Of a stretch of 59,004 bases of DNA, positions 9,622 through 18,670 are shown piece by piece; the first letter of the stretch is position 1, and each line of letters opens with the position of its first letter. The notes beneath the pieces were generated by a model. The model had not been told where the DNA came from, ran no database searches, and worked only from the letters and a program-made list of their open reading frames with translations. The DNA is from Guptibacillus hwajinpoensis (GTDB taxonomy: Bacteria > Bacillota > Bacilli > Bacillales > Bacillaceae_O): assembly GCA_016841765.1 (NCBI GenBank), contig JAENYN010000007.1, forward strand, positions 1 to 59,004. The letters run 5' to 3'. The translations under genes were made by a program, and so were the position numbers.

Positions 9622-10734
9622 TTATACCTCCACAAAATAAGTGTCTGGTTTTTCTGGGTCAAAACATTCATTAGCCCACATTACTGTTACTAGGTCACTT
9701 TCTCCTACATTTACAATGGAATGAGTATATCCAGTAGGAATATCTACAACCTGAAACTTTTCACCACTCACCCTATATTCGATAATTTCATCAGAATCTA
9801 TCTTTCTAAAGCGAATTAAACCTTCTCCACTTACAACTAAAAATTTCTCAATTTTTGTATGATGCCAATGGTTTCCTTTTGTAATTCCTGGTTTTGAAAC
9901 ATTTACAGAAACTTGGCCCCTTTCCGGTGTTCTTAAAATTTCCGTGAAAGATCCTCTTTGATCACAATTCATTTTAAGGTCATATGAAAACTGTTCTTCT
10001 GGTAAAAAGCTTAAGTAAGTACTATAAAGTTTCTTAGTTAGTGCATCACTCATATTTGGAATACTTAAATTTAATCTACTTTCTTTGAAGCTCTTTATCA
10101 GGTCTGTCAATTCTCCGAGTTTAATGTTATGAGTTATAGGTACAACACAGAAATCATCATTCTGTATAGCAGGGCTTCCCTCAAAAGCTCTCATAAATTC
10201 ATCTAATACATCGTCTATATAACAAAGATTTAGTTCTGCATCAGGATTATTTATCTGTATATCTAAACCTCTAGCTATATTATGACAAAATGTAGCTACC
10301 ACGGTATTATAGTTAGGTTTACTCCACTTACCAAATAGGTTAGGTAGTCGATATACATAAACTTTTGCATCAGTTTCATAATAATAATTAAATAGTAAAT
10401 CTTCTCCAGCTTTCTTACTTCTTCCATAAGGATTATCTTTTTCAGCTTGAATAGAAGAAGTAAGAAGAATAGGGGCCTTGTTGGCATGTTTTTTTAATAG
10501 TTCTATTAATTGAGAAGTAAAACCAAAGTTACCATCCATAAATTCATCTTCATCTTGTGGTCTGTTTACTCCAGCTAAATGAAAGACAAAATCACATTCT
10601 TTTGTATATATTTCAAGTAGTGAAGGTTCACTTTCTCTAGTAAACTCAAATATATCATTATATCCCCTATTTTTAAGTTCAGCTATAAGATTTTTCCCAA
10701 CAAACCCCTTTGCACCTGTTACAAGAATTTTCAA
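9622..10734 (-). CDS. capF: Bifunctional epimerase/reductase of the UDP-FucNAc pathway (CapF/FnlB type)
   Basis: 370 residues. The N-terminal SDR domain has KILVTGAKGFVGKNL and, near residue 100, SSIQAEKDNPYGRSKKAGED with the Y-x3-K pair. The C-terminal cupin has CDQRGSFTEI, GNHWHHTKIEKFLVV and TGYTHSIVNVG. CapF epimerises at C3 in the cupin and reduces at C4 in the SDR domain. The start is TTG at 10734, 8 bases after AAAGGTGG; a GTG at 10746 is itself part of that ribosome site and is unlikely. It is 14 bp after capE and 4 bp before capG. Confidence 0.92.
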   Translation of the reverse strand: MKILVTGAKGFVGKNLIAELKNRGYNDIFEFTRESEPSLLEIYTKECDFVFHLAGVNRPQDEDEFMDGNFGFTSQLIELLKKHANKAPILLTSSIQAEKDNPYGRSKKAGEDLLFNYYYETDAKVYVYRLPNLFGKWSKPNYNTVVATFCHNIARGLDIQINNPDAELNLCYIDDVLDEFMRAFEGSPAIQNDDFCVVPITHNIKLGELTDLIKSFKESRLNLSIPNMSDALTKKLYSTYLSFLPEEQFSYDLKMNCDQRGSFTEILRTPERGQVSVNVSKPGITKGNHWHHTKIEKFLVVSGEGLIRFRKIDSDEIIEYRVSGEKFQVVDIPTGYTHSIVNVGESDLVTVMWANECFDPEKPDTYFVEV

Positions 10735-10748
10735 AAGTAATACCACCT

Positions 10749-11786
10749 TTAGTTCATTGCATGAACCTTTTTATTCCATTCCTTTAATGCAATTTGGACA
10801 TAATCCAACTCTAGTAATTTCTCCTTAATTTCTTCGATGGTTAATATTTCTGTATTTGAAGAATGGTATTCTTCTAAAGTTGATAATCGACTATCCCCAT
10901 GGTCAAAGTATTTATCATAATTTAAGTCCCTTTGATCAGCAGGAACACGATAGAAACCACCCACATCTTTCGCTACAACATATTCTTCCTTTGTAAGTAG
11001 TGTTTCATAATGTTTTTCCCCATGACGAGTTCCAATTACTTTTATATCATTATCTACACCAAATAATTCTTTAATTGCTTGTGCTAAATCACCAATTGTA
11101 CTTGCTGGTGATTTCTGAACCATGATGTCTCCAGCTTGTGCATTTTGAAAAGCAAAGACAACTAGTTCAACCGCTTCTTCAAGACTCATTAAAAACCTAG
11201 TCATTGAAGGGTCTGTAACGGTTAATGGTTGTCCATTATTGATTTGTTCTATAAATAATGGAATTACCGAACCTCTTGATGCCATTACATTTCCATATCT
11301 CGTTCCACAAATAAGAGTTCTATCTGGTGATACAGTCTTTGCTTTTGCAACAAATACCTTTTCCATCATTGCTTTAGAAATACCCATAGCATTAATTGGG
11401 TAGGCCGCCTTATCAGTTGAGAGACAGATGACCTTTTCAACTCCATATTCAATACCTGCGGTTAAAACATTATCCGTACCTATAATATTTGTTTTTACTG
11501 CCTCTAATGGGAAAAACTCACAAGAAGGAACTTGCTTGAGCGCCGCAGCATGGAAAATATAGTCTACACCATGCATAGCATTTTTTACGCTAGCCAAATC
11601 CCTTACATCTCCAAGATAAAATTTCAACTTGTCGTTTTTATAAAGTTTCCGCATATCATCCTGTTTCTTCTCATCCCGAGAAAAAATGCGAATTTCCTTC
11701 AAATCCGTATCTAAAAATCTTTTCATTACCGCATTACCAAAGGATCCAGTACCACCAGTTATTAATAAAGTTTTATCCTTGAACAT
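10749..11786 (-). CDS. capE: UDP-GlcNAc 4,6-dehydratase/5-epimerase (CapE/FnlA type)
   Basis: 345 residues, full length. It shows the extended-SDR nucleotide motif TGGTGSFGNAV (residues 10-20), AAALKQVPSCEFFP and STDKAAYPINAMGISK. In this family the usual catalytic Tyr of Y-x3-K is a Met; here M134 and K138 occupy that pair, as in CapE. The C-terminus has GTRHGEKHYETLLTKEE. It starts the route UDP-GlcNAc to UDP-FucNAc, completed by the two genes downstream. The three-gene cassette is contiguous and co-directional, so the polysaccharide very likely contains N-acetylfucosamine or a close derivative. Confidence 0.93.
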   Translation of the reverse strand: MFKDKTLLITGGTGSFGNAVMKRFLDTDLKEIRIFSRDEKKQDDMRKLYKNDKLKFYLGDVRDLASVKNAMHGVDYIFHAAALKQVPSCEFFPLEAVKTNIIGTDNVLTAGIEYGVEKVICLSTDKAAYPINAMGISKAMMEKVFVAKAKTVSPDRTLICGTRYGNVMASRGSVIPLFIEQINNGQPLTVTDPSMTRFLMSLEEAVELVVFAFQNAQAGDIMVQKSPASTIGDLAQAIKELFGVDNDIKVIGTRHGEKHYETLLTKEEYVVAKDVGGFYRVPADQRDLNYDKYFDHGDSRLSTLEEYHSSNTEILTIEEIKEKLLELDYVQIALKEWNKKVHAMN

Positions 11787-11807
11787 GTGTGTACCTCTCT
11801 TCTCAAT

Positions 11808-13019
11808 TTATTTAAAGTGACTCATTATAATTTCATACGAGTGCCTACTTGTATAGTGGGTTTCCAAACAACTTCTAGCGTTAACGCCCATTTCTTTTCT
11901 TAATGCCATGTTGCATAATTGCTTTAATTTAAAATTAAATTGTTCAACACTACTACTCTCACACCAAAGACCAAATTTACCTTGTTCAATAACTTGACCA
12001 ATATCTGTGTTCACATCTGTTGCTGCTAAAACAGGCATTGACGCTTGCATATATGAAAGTAGTCTTGAGGGGAAATTAGGTATTGTAAAGCGTTTATCTA
12101 AGAAAATTAGTCCAACATCACAAGAATTGGCAAGGATTTCATAATCTTCTTTTGGAAGTTGAGCAAATAACTGCGCATTCTTAAGCTTTTCACTATCAAA
12201 AAAATCTTTAAGTTTATTAAACTCAGTTCCTGAACCAGCTATTACAAAATAAACCAGCTCATTATTTTTATTTGCCTTTAAACACTCTATTAAGAAGTCA
12301 ATACCTTGTGGTTTACCAAGGTTTCCACCATAGATGAATACAGTACGGTCATACGGTATTTTATATTTTTCCTTAACTGCCTTTACCTTTTGTGGTTTTT
12401 TTTCTATTGCTTTAGGTTCTATACTATTAGGACATACTTCAACTTTGTCAGGAGTGATTTCAGGATTTTGTGTTAATAAATATTCTACATTTGCTTGAGA
12501 CATACATCCAATATAATCTGAGAGTTCATATAATCTTTTTTCCTTAGATTTAAAATATTTATATAATAAACCTCCGACACCAGTTTTCCGTACCATTCCA
12601 AGGTCTACAGCATTTTGTGGGAATATATCCTTTAATAATAGATAGGTTATAGCATTATCTCTTTTTTTCACATACTCGATTGCCCGTTGCAGTGTTATTG
12701 GGGGTGTTGTATAAATCACTAAATCATATTTTACATCTGGAAAATAATCTTTTATACCTCTCTGAAATTTAGACTCAAGAGTAAGGGTTGAAATCCCTTT
12801 TTCTATTACATTAGTTTTTTGTGTATTACCTATCTGTAATTTCAGTATCTTATAGCTGTCATTTTCAATTAATCTTGTAGGTTGTTGTTTTCTCTTTTCA
12901 GTTGGCGAAATAATATACACTTTATGGTTGTCCTTTACAAACTCTCTCATTAGGTCTGTATATATACCATTTTCATCAAGTGTTGAGAAATCTAAAAGTG
13001 TTAAAAATAAGATATTCAT
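11808..13019 (-). CDS. GT4-family glycosyltransferase, WbuB-like (candidate FucNAc transferase)
   Basis: 403 residues starting MNILFLTLLDFSTLDENGIY. It has the GT-B C-terminal pattern IYGGNLGKPQGIDFLIECLK and LIFLDKRFTIPNFPSRLLSYMQASMPVLA. The N-terminal pattern (LFLT...GIYTDLMREF, and DIFPQNAVDLGMV in the middle) is that of WbuB-type transferases, which in enteric O-antigen loci sit beside fnlABC and are assigned as FucNAc transferases. Its position immediately upstream of capE fits the same role, which is inference from context. ATG at 13019 behind GGAG. Confidence 0.82.
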   Translation of the reverse strand: MNILFLTLLDFSTLDENGIYTDLMREFVKDNHKVYIISPTEKRKQQPTRLIENDSYKILKLQIGNTQKTNVIEKGISTLTLESKFQRGIKDYFPDVKYDLVIYTTPPITLQRAIEYVKKRDNAITYLLLKDIFPQNAVDLGMVRKTGVGGLLYKYFKSKEKRLYELSDYIGCMSQANVEYLLTQNPEITPDKVEVCPNSIEPKAIEKKPQKVKAVKEKYKIPYDRTVFIYGGNLGKPQGIDFLIECLKANKNNELVYFVIAGSGTEFNKLKDFFDSEKLKNAQLFAQLPKEDYEILANSCDVGLIFLDKRFTIPNFPSRLLSYMQASMPVLAATDVNTDIGQVIEQGKFGLWCESSSVEQFNFKLKQLCNMALRKEMGVNARSCLETHYTSRHSYEIIMSHFK

Positions 13020-13021
13020 AT

Positions 13022-13639
13022 CTAAACTCTCCTAACTGGAACGCCAACATAAACTCCTGGTTCAGTTACATCCTTAACAACAACAGAACCAGCACCTACT
13101 TGGCAACCGCTAGTAATGTTAATGTTATTACTTACAACACTACCAATTCCTAACCATGATCCTCTTCCAACATAAACTGTTCCTGCTAAATGTGCTCCCG
13201 GTGAAATATGGACAAAATCTCCAATATTATTATCATGATCTATTGTAGAACCTGTGTTAACGATGCAGCCCTTACCTATTTTTGTGCAGCAGTTAATAAT
13301 CGCTCCTGCCATTACAACTGTCCCAACTCCTATATCTATATGTGGCCCTATAACTGCATTCGAGTGAATTAATACCGGAATACTGGCACCAAATGTTTCA
13401 AGCATTTCGTGAAACCTTTGTCTCGTAGTATTATTACCAATACCTACAAATATTTCGTAATCGTTTATATGTGCAAAAACATCATCTGAAGTCCCAATGA
13501 TTTCTAAACCCATTGATGATTTAATGCTTTTGTCGTCATCCAAAAAAGCAATACTCTTCCATTTATTCATTTTTATTGCAATGTCCGCAACAACTTTTCC
13601 GTGGCCGCTAGCACCAATTATTAAAAGTTTATTTTTCAT
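13022..13639 (-). CDS. Sugar N/O-acetyltransferase, NeuD/PglD/EpsM family
   Basis: 205 residues. The N-terminal half is a small Rossmann-like unit (LLIIGASGHGKVVADIA, then FLDDDKS). The C-terminal half is a left-handed beta-helix of hexapeptide repeats (IGVGTVVMAGAIIN, IGKGCIVNTGSTIDHD, VYVGRGSWLGIGSVV). The His of STIDHD corresponds to the catalytic base of PglD. In bacillosamine synthesis this enzyme acetylates the C4 amine of the UDP-sugar made by the dehydratase (16561-18384) and aminotransferase (14280-15410). It overlaps the priming transferase gene by 4 bp, indicating translational coupling. An O-acetyltransferase is the alternative. Confidence 0.87.
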   Translation of the reverse strand: MKNKLLIIGASGHGKVVADIAIKMNKWKSIAFLDDDKSIKSSMGLEIIGTSDDVFAHINDYEIFVGIGNNTTRQRFHEMLETFGASIPVLIHSNAVIGPHIDIGVGTVVMAGAIINCCTKIGKGCIVNTGSTIDHDNNIGDFVHISPGAHLAGTVYVGRGSWLGIGSVVSNNINITSGCQVGAGSVVVKDVTEPGVYVGVPVRRV

Positions 13640-14280
13640 ATTTCCATTCTTTCCTTTTTGGTTCCCTTAAAAGGCTCAATTGTAGCAGCAGTTTCTGAAT
13701 TAATACCCTCTCTTACGAAAACCTTTTTTATGGTCAGAAATATTATCTTCCAATCCTCAATGAAACTTACATTGTCTACATACTCAACATCGAGATTAAA
13801 TTTATCTTCCCAACTGATCGCATTTCTACCACTTACCTGTGCCAAACCTGATAACCCTGGTCTTACTTCATGACGTCGTTTTTGATGATTGTTATACAAT
13901 GGTAAATATTGCACCAATAGTGGCCTAGGACCGATAATGGACATATCACCTTTCAAAATATTAAAAAGCTCAGGTAGTTCATCAAGAGACGTAGAACGTA
14001 GTAACCTACCAAACTTCTTCAACCTAACACTGTCAGGTAGTAATTGACCTTTATCATCTCTTTCATTCGTCATGGTCCTAAACTTATACATCAGAAAGAT
14101 CTCTTCATTAAGCCCTGGTCTCTTTTGTTTGAATAGAACAGGGCTACCTAATTTCGTTCTCACAAGAATTGCAACTACTAGAAGTATCAGACTAAGAACA
14201 ATAATGGCGATTAATGATAGCATGAAATCCATTGGTCTTTTTATAAATCTTCTATACATACCACCTCTGGAATTATTCAT
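13636..14280 (-). CDS. Small monotopic phosphoglycosyl transferase (EpsL/PglC-like priming enzyme)
   Basis: 214 residues, the minimal phosphoglycosyl transferase size. It shows KRPMDFMLSLIAIIVLSLIL (re-entrant membrane helix), GSPVLFKQKRPGLN, YKFRTM, STSLDELPELFNILKGDMS (the catalytic Asp-Glu pair) and IGPRPL. These enzymes move a sugar-1-phosphate from a UDP-sugar to undecaprenyl phosphate, starting repeat-unit assembly. With an EpsN-like aminotransferase and EpsM-like acetyltransferase on either side, the first sugar is probably di-N-acetylbacillosamine, as proposed for Bacillus Eps and shown for Campylobacter Pgl. It shares one base with the aminotransferase gene end. Confidence 0.9.
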   Translation of the reverse strand: MNNSRGGMYRRFIKRPMDFMLSLIAIIVLSLILLVVAILVRTKLGSPVLFKQKRPGLNEEIFLMYKFRTMTNERDDKGQLLPDSVRLKKFGRLLRSTSLDELPELFNILKGDMSIIGPRPLLVQYLPLYNNHQKRRHEVRPGLSGLAQVSGRNAISWEDKFNLDVEYVDNVSFIEDWKIIFLTIKKVFVREGINSETAATIEPFKGTKKERMEI

Positions 14281-15410
14281 TACTTAAACCACAACCTCTT
14301 AATAGTCTCCACAACTCTTTTTAAGTCCTCGTCCGTCATCTTAGTATCAGACGGCAAACAAACCCCATTCTCAAACAACTTTTCCGATATACCTTCACCC
14401 ACAAAATCATACTTTTCAAAGAACGGTTGCAGATGCATCGGTTTCCAAACCGGCCTTGACTCAATATTCTCTGCTTCCAATGCATTAAATATATCAATTG
14501 GCCGTACTTTACCAGTCAACGCAATCGAACTTAACCAGTAATTCGGTTCATCCCATTCATTACTAGGCATAAACTCAACGCCTTCTAGTCCACCAAGCTC
14601 TCTCTTATAAAACTCTAAGATATAATTCTTCTTCGCAACTCTCTGATCTAAAACCTTGAGCTGTCCTCTACCAACCCCAGCAACAACATTACTCATACGG
14701 TAATTAAATCCTAATTCACTATGTTGATAATGCCTTGCCTGGTCCCTTGATTGAGTTGCCCAGAATCTAGCCTTGGCAATTCGTTCTTCATTGTTAGAAA
14801 CCAGCATCCCACCACCAGAAGTTGTGATAATCTTGTTTCCATTAAAAGAGAAGATGCCATAGTCACCAAAAGTTCCAGTATGCTTACCTTTATAGTAAGT
14901 ACCCAGTGACTCAGCAGCATCTTCTATAACCGCTACATTATGTTTCTTACAAATGTGCATAATTTTATCCATATCAGCGGACATACCGTATAGATGAACA
15001 ACAATAATTGCCTTTACTTCTGGATACTTCTCAAATGCTTCTTCCAAAGCCTTAGGACTCATGTTCCAAGTTTCATAATCACTATCGATAAATACAGGAA
15101 TAGCATTTTGATAGATGATCGGATTCGCAGTAGCTGAGAAGGTAAGTGTTGGACAAAAAACAATATCTCCTTCTCCTACTCCTGCTGCCTTAAGCGCTAA
15201 ATGAATAGCAGCAGTTCCAGAAGAAAGTGCAGCGGCCGCTTTAGAACCGACCTTCTCTGCCAATTCTTTTTCAAACCCATTTACGTTTTCACCAAGTGGT
15301 GCAATCCAGTTTGTATCAAAAGCTTCCTTTACATATTGCATTTCATAACCCTCCTCACTCATATGAGGTGATGAAAGGAATATTCTTTCGTTCACTTTTG
15401 TTGTTTTCAT
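14280..15410 (-). CDS. PLP-dependent sugar aminotransferase, DegT/DnrJ/EryC1/StrS family (EpsN/PglE-like)
   Basis: 376 residues, full length. It has SGTAAIHLALKAAGVGEGD, VIEDAAESLGTYYKGKHTG, and FSFNGNKIITTSGGGM in which K193 should form the Schiff base with PLP. The C-terminal ESRPVWKPMHLQP segment is typical of 4-aminosugar transaminases. It would aminate the 4-keto sugar made by the dehydratase at 16561-18384. First gene after the galU terminator; the 5' region 15411-15586 contains two AAGTACTTA-like boxes but no promoter I can defend, so it may be reached by antitermination from upstream. Confidence 0.92.
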   Translation of the reverse strand: MKTTKVNERIFLSSPHMSEEGYEMQYVKEAFDTNWIAPLGENVNGFEKELAEKVGSKAAAALSSGTAAIHLALKAAGVGEGDIVFCPTLTFSATANPIIYQNAIPVFIDSDYETWNMSPKALEEAFEKYPEVKAIIVVHLYGMSADMDKIMHICKKHNVAVIEDAAESLGTYYKGKHTGTFGDYGIFSFNGNKIITTSGGGMLVSNNEERIAKARFWATQSRDQARHYQHSELGFNYRMSNVVAGVGRGQLKVLDQRVAKKNYILEFYKRELGGLEGVEFMPSNEWDEPNYWLSSIALTGKVRPIDIFNALEAENIESRPVWKPMHLQPFFEKYDFVGEGISEKLFENGVCLPSDTKMTDEDLKRVVETIKRLWFK

Positions 15411-15586
15411 CTTCTAGTCTTCCTTCCTCAGTAAGTTAATCCTTTAGTAAATTAGTACTTAATTGGATACTTGCAATCTCCACCTCCAACCAACTACTAA
15501 ACCACTAAAAACAAAATCCAATGATATACCTATCTTTTCAATCTTAGAAGTAATAAGTACTTAAAAGGAGTAGCAAACCACGTCAA

Positions 15587-15625
15587 AACAAAAAAAGCAA
15601 GCCTCCGCTCTCATTAACGGAGGTC
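15587..15625 (-). terminator. Intrinsic terminator-like hairpin after galU
   Basis: On the minus strand CCTCCG pairs with CGGAGG (15618-15623 with 15602-15607) around a 10-base loop. It is followed by CTTGCTTTTTTTG. It lies 4 bases beyond the galU stop and would split the locus unless antiterminated. Confidence 0.65.
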
Positions 15626-15628
15626 CGC

Positions 15629-16537
15629 CTAATTGTACTTTTTTACACTCAATTTCCTGCTATTTTCCAGGACCTGCTCCAAATACTCCAATACATCTCT
15701 CCTCAACCCATCCCGCTCTAAAGCAAAATCCACTGTTGCCTTTATAAAACCAAACTTATCCCCAACATCATGCCGCTCACCCTCAAACTCATAGGCCACA
15801 ACCACCTGCTTCTCATTCAGCCGCTTAATCGCATCCGTCAACTGAATCTCCCCGCCGGCACCAGGAGCCTGGCTTTCAAGTACTTTAAAAATCTCCGGAC
15901 GCAGAATATACCGGCCCATAATCGCATAATTTGAAGGCGCTTCTTCGCGCTTCGGTTTCTCAACCAGATCATCGACGTGGAGAACACCTTTGTCAATCTG
16001 GCCCTTGCTTGTCGAGATTACACCGTATTTAGAAATATCCTCTTCAGGCACCTGTTGTACCCCGATAACAGAAGAATTGTAACGGTCATAGACATCGATC
16101 AACTGCTTCAAACATGGATTTCCTGGTGAATGGACAATGTCATCTCCAAGCAGGACCGCAAATGGTTCATCGCCGATAAACCGGCTGGCAACGGAAATGG
16201 CATGTCCCAGTCCAAGTGGTTCTTTCTGTCGGATATAATGGATGTTAGCGAGTTTTGCAATCGACTGGACTTCTTCCAACTGCTGGACTTTCCCCTTTTT
16301 GGCCAATGTCTCTTCCAGTTCATAGGACTTGTCAAAATGGTCCTCAATCGCACGCTTCCCTCGGCCTGATACGATGATAATATCCTCTATGCCTGAAGCT
16401 ACGGCTTCTTCAACGATATATTGAATGGTTGGCTTGTCCACAATCGGCAGCATTTCCTTCGGCTGTGCCTTTGTTGCCGGCAAAAACCGTGTTCCCAATC
16501 CGGCTGCCGGAATGATCGCTTTCCGAACTTTTTTCAT
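15629..16537 (-). CDS. galU: UTP-glucose-1-phosphate uridylyltransferase
   Basis: 302 residues. It opens [20 protein letters not shown], the nucleotidyltransferase signature, then [20 protein letters not shown] and the later [12 protein letters not shown] sugar-binding segment, all characteristic of GalU/GtaB. It makes UDP-glucose, the precursor for the dehydrogenase at the left edge and for glucose or galactose residues. It is 23 bp behind the EpsC-like gene with AGGGGG upstream of the ATG. Higher GC than the genes further downstream in the locus, like the regulatory genes before it. A ThyA-linked or dTDP-type nucleotidyltransferase is unlikely given the GalU-specific motifs. Confidence 0.95.
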   Translation of the reverse strand: MKKVRKAIIPAAGLGTRFLPATKAQPKEMLPIVDKPTIQYIVEEAVASGIEDIIIVSGRGKRAIEDHFDKSYELEETLAKKGKVQQLEEVQSIAKLANIHYIRQKEPLGLGHAISVASRFIGDEPFAVLLGDDIVHSPGNPCLKQLIDVYDRYNSSVIGVQQVPEEDISKYGVISTSKGQIDKGVLHVDDLVEKPKREEAPSNYAIMGRYILRPEIFKVLESQAPGAGGEIQLTDAIKRLNEKQVVVAYEFEGERHDVGDKFGFIKATVDFALERDGLRRDVLEYLEQVLENSRKLSVKKYN

Positions 16538-16560
16538 TTAGAATTCCCCCTGCTCGTTTA

Positions 16561-18384
16561 TCACTTGACTAATGACAATGGCTTCGCTGGATTGATCCGG
16601 TTGTGGGCAATATTGAGTACAGTCTGCCGAACATCTTTTTTCTCCATTTCTTCAAACCGGCCAACAAAATCCTTGATCACTTTCAAGTCCGCATTCAATG
16701 ACTTCCCGATATAAATCTTTGGATAGATTTGTTTATCATGAACCTCATCCTTGCCAAGCAGTTCTTCAAATAACTTCTCACCAGGACGGACACCGCTGAA
16801 TTTGATGCCGATTTCTTCAACACTATATCCTGACAACTTAATTAAGTTCTCCGCAAGTTCAACAATCTTCACCGGCTCACCCATATCCAGCACAAAGATC
16901 TCCCCACCACGTGCCAAAGCACCAGCCTGAATTACTAGCCTCGACGCTTCCGGAATCGTCATAAAATACCGGACCATATCAGGATGTGTAACCGTAACCG
17001 GTCCGCCTTTTTGGATTTGCTTTTTAAACAGCGGGATTACACTGCCCCGGCTGCCGAGCACATTTCCGAACCTTACAGCTACAAAACGCGTGCCACTAAT
17101 GGTATCCATCTGCTGCACTATCATCTCGGCCATCCGCTTTGTCGCACCCATGACGCTTGTCGGGTTGACAGCCTTGTCCGTTGATACCATCACGAAAGTG
17201 TCAACTTCAGCATCACTTGCTGCTTCGGCAACATTCTTTGTGCCGATTACATTATTTTTTACCGCCTCATGCGGGTTTGCTTCCATTAACGGAACATGCT
17301 TATGAGCTGCGGCATGATACACGACATTCGGGCGGTAATGGTTCATCACTTCGGCTATTCTCTCTTTATCCTGCACATCCGCAATAACCGGAATGAACGT
17401 TATGGCATCGGCATAAGTTTCTCTAAGTTCCATTTCAATCGTATAAATACTATTCTCACCGTGACCGAGCAGCAGCAGCCGTTCCGGGTTAAACGTCGAA
17501 ATCTGGCGGCAAATTTCTGAACCAATTGACCCGCCGGCACCTGTTACAAGCACCGTCTTGCCGGTAATTGTTTCTGCAATGTTCTCTGTGTCAAGCTCTA
17601 TTGGGTCACGGCCCAGCAAGTCTTCCACCTGGACATTACGAAACTGTTTGATCGAAATTTTCCCCATCATTAAATCTTCAAGCCTTGGCAAGATTTTTGT
17701 TTTTGCATCTGTTTTCGCACATTCATGATAAATTTGGTTCAGTTCCTTTTTATTTAAGGAAGGAATTGCAATCACGATATGATCGATGTTGTATTTCTTC
17801 ACTGCTTGTGTTATTCGGTTCACTCCGCCATAAACAGGAATCCCCATGATTTCAAGCCGCTGCTTGCGAATATCATCATCAATGAAAGCAACCGGTTGAA
17901 GGTTTCCATCAGGGCTTCGGAGCATCTGCCTCACAACCATCGTCCCGGCTGCTCCTGCTCCGATGATGAGTGTCCGTTTCATTTCCCCGGTATGCTTTAG
18001 GTATGTATCACGGAATACCCTCCACGAAAACCGTGAGCCCCCAATCAACAGCATATGCAGCATCCACGTAACAATCATGATTCGAAAATAGATATCTTGA
18101 ACTAGAAGCAACTGAATAAGGGCAGTGGCTGCTAATGATAGCGTTACGGCTTTAAATATGGTAACCAGCTCACCGATGCTTGCATATGACCATACTTTTT
18201 GATAGAGCTTGTAATAAGAAGCAAATATATGGTGACTGATCAATAGTGATAATGAACTTATTAACATCATCTGGTTTGTAAAAAGGATATGGCCAGCAAA
18301 TAAAAATTGGCTCAAGTAAATGGATGTAAAAACAATAATCGAGTCTACCAGCATTAATGATGCCAATCGTCTTCGATACGTCAT
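16561..18384 (-). CDS. epsC: Membrane-anchored UDP-sugar 4,6-dehydratase, CapD/EpsC/PglF family
   Basis: 607 residues. About four membrane helices (residues 10-120) are followed by a CoA-binding-like domain (TLIIGAGAAGTMVVRQML, residues 138-156) and a C-terminal SDR domain with VLVTGAGGSIGSEICRQI (278-295). In STDKAVNPTSVMGATK the catalytic Tyr is replaced by M412, paired with K416, as in PglF-type dehydratases. The product, a UDP-4-keto-6-deoxy sugar, feeds the aminotransferase and acetyltransferase downstream to give UDP-di-N-acetylbacillosamine. It is preceded by a terminator and an EAR-like RNA, the same position EAR has before epsC in Bacillus subtilis. Symbol by homology. Confidence 0.9.
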   Translation of the reverse strand: MTYRRRLASLMLVDSIIVFTSIYLSQFLFAGHILFTNQMMLISSLSLLISHHIFASYYKLYQKVWSYASIGELVTIFKAVTLSLAATALIQLLLVQDIYFRIMIVTWMLHMLLIGGSRFSWRVFRDTYLKHTGEMKRTLIIGAGAAGTMVVRQMLRSPDGNLQPVAFIDDDIRKQRLEIMGIPVYGGVNRITQAVKKYNIDHIVIAIPSLNKKELNQIYHECAKTDAKTKILPRLEDLMMGKISIKQFRNVQVEDLLGRDPIELDTENIAETITGKTVLVTGAGGSIGSEICRQISTFNPERLLLLGHGENSIYTIEMELRETYADAITFIPVIADVQDKERIAEVMNHYRPNVVYHAAAHKHVPLMEANPHEAVKNNVIGTKNVAEAASDAEVDTFVMVSTDKAVNPTSVMGATKRMAEMIVQQMDTISGTRFVAVRFGNVLGSRGSVIPLFKKQIQKGGPVTVTHPDMVRYFMTIPEASRLVIQAGALARGGEIFVLDMGEPVKIVELAENLIKLSGYSVEEIGIKFSGVRPGEKLFEELLGKDEVHDKQIYPKIYIGKSLNADLKVIKDFVGRFEEMEKKDVRQTVLNIAHNRINPAKPLSLVK

Positions 18385-18417
18385 CCTGTTATTCCCTCCT
18401 CTTTTCTCATCTCACAA

Positions 18418-18475
18418 AATAAAGACTCTAGTTATCATCCTTGCCGAATGAAAGCGGATAACCAGAATCTTTATT
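18418..18475 (-). terminator. Long terminator-like hairpin in the leader of the epsC-like gene
   Basis: On the minus strand AATAAAGATTCTGGTTATC (18475-18457) pairs with GATAACTAGAGTCTTTATT (18436-18418), nearly perfectly. TTTATTTTG at and just beyond the stem gives a U-rich end. It sits between the EAR-like RNA and the ribosome site, so expression of the rest of the locus should depend on readthrough. Confidence 0.65.
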
Positions 18476-18494
18476 CTCTATTTTTAATTAAATA

Positions 18495-18640
18495 AAGGGG
18501 CATCCAACCCCGCCTCACGCCATGCTATCGGTCAACGTACTGCGCCTAAGGTAGTTTTAAAACCACCCACAGCATAGCCGAGTGCCTCCATTGATAGCGG
18601 TAAGGAGACATCACCAAAACTTTCAATATGCTAACCCTCT
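18495..18640 (-). ncRNA. Probable EAR (eps-associated RNA) antitermination element
   Basis: A roughly 145-base noncoding stretch with several local hairpins on the minus strand, including GGGGTTGGATGCCCC (18511-18497) and GGTGGTTTTAAAACTACC. The unusually structured sequence starts at GAGGGTTAGCATATTG (18639-18624). It lies exactly where the EAR element lies in Bacillus exopolysaccharide operons: after the tyrosine-kinase/phosphatase genes and before epsC. EAR is known to promote processive antitermination. The assignment rests on position, structure and in-line terminators; a covariance-model match was not run. Confidence 0.6.
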
Positions 18641-18670
18641 TAAAGAAGTCCAGAGATACGAATGAATGTG

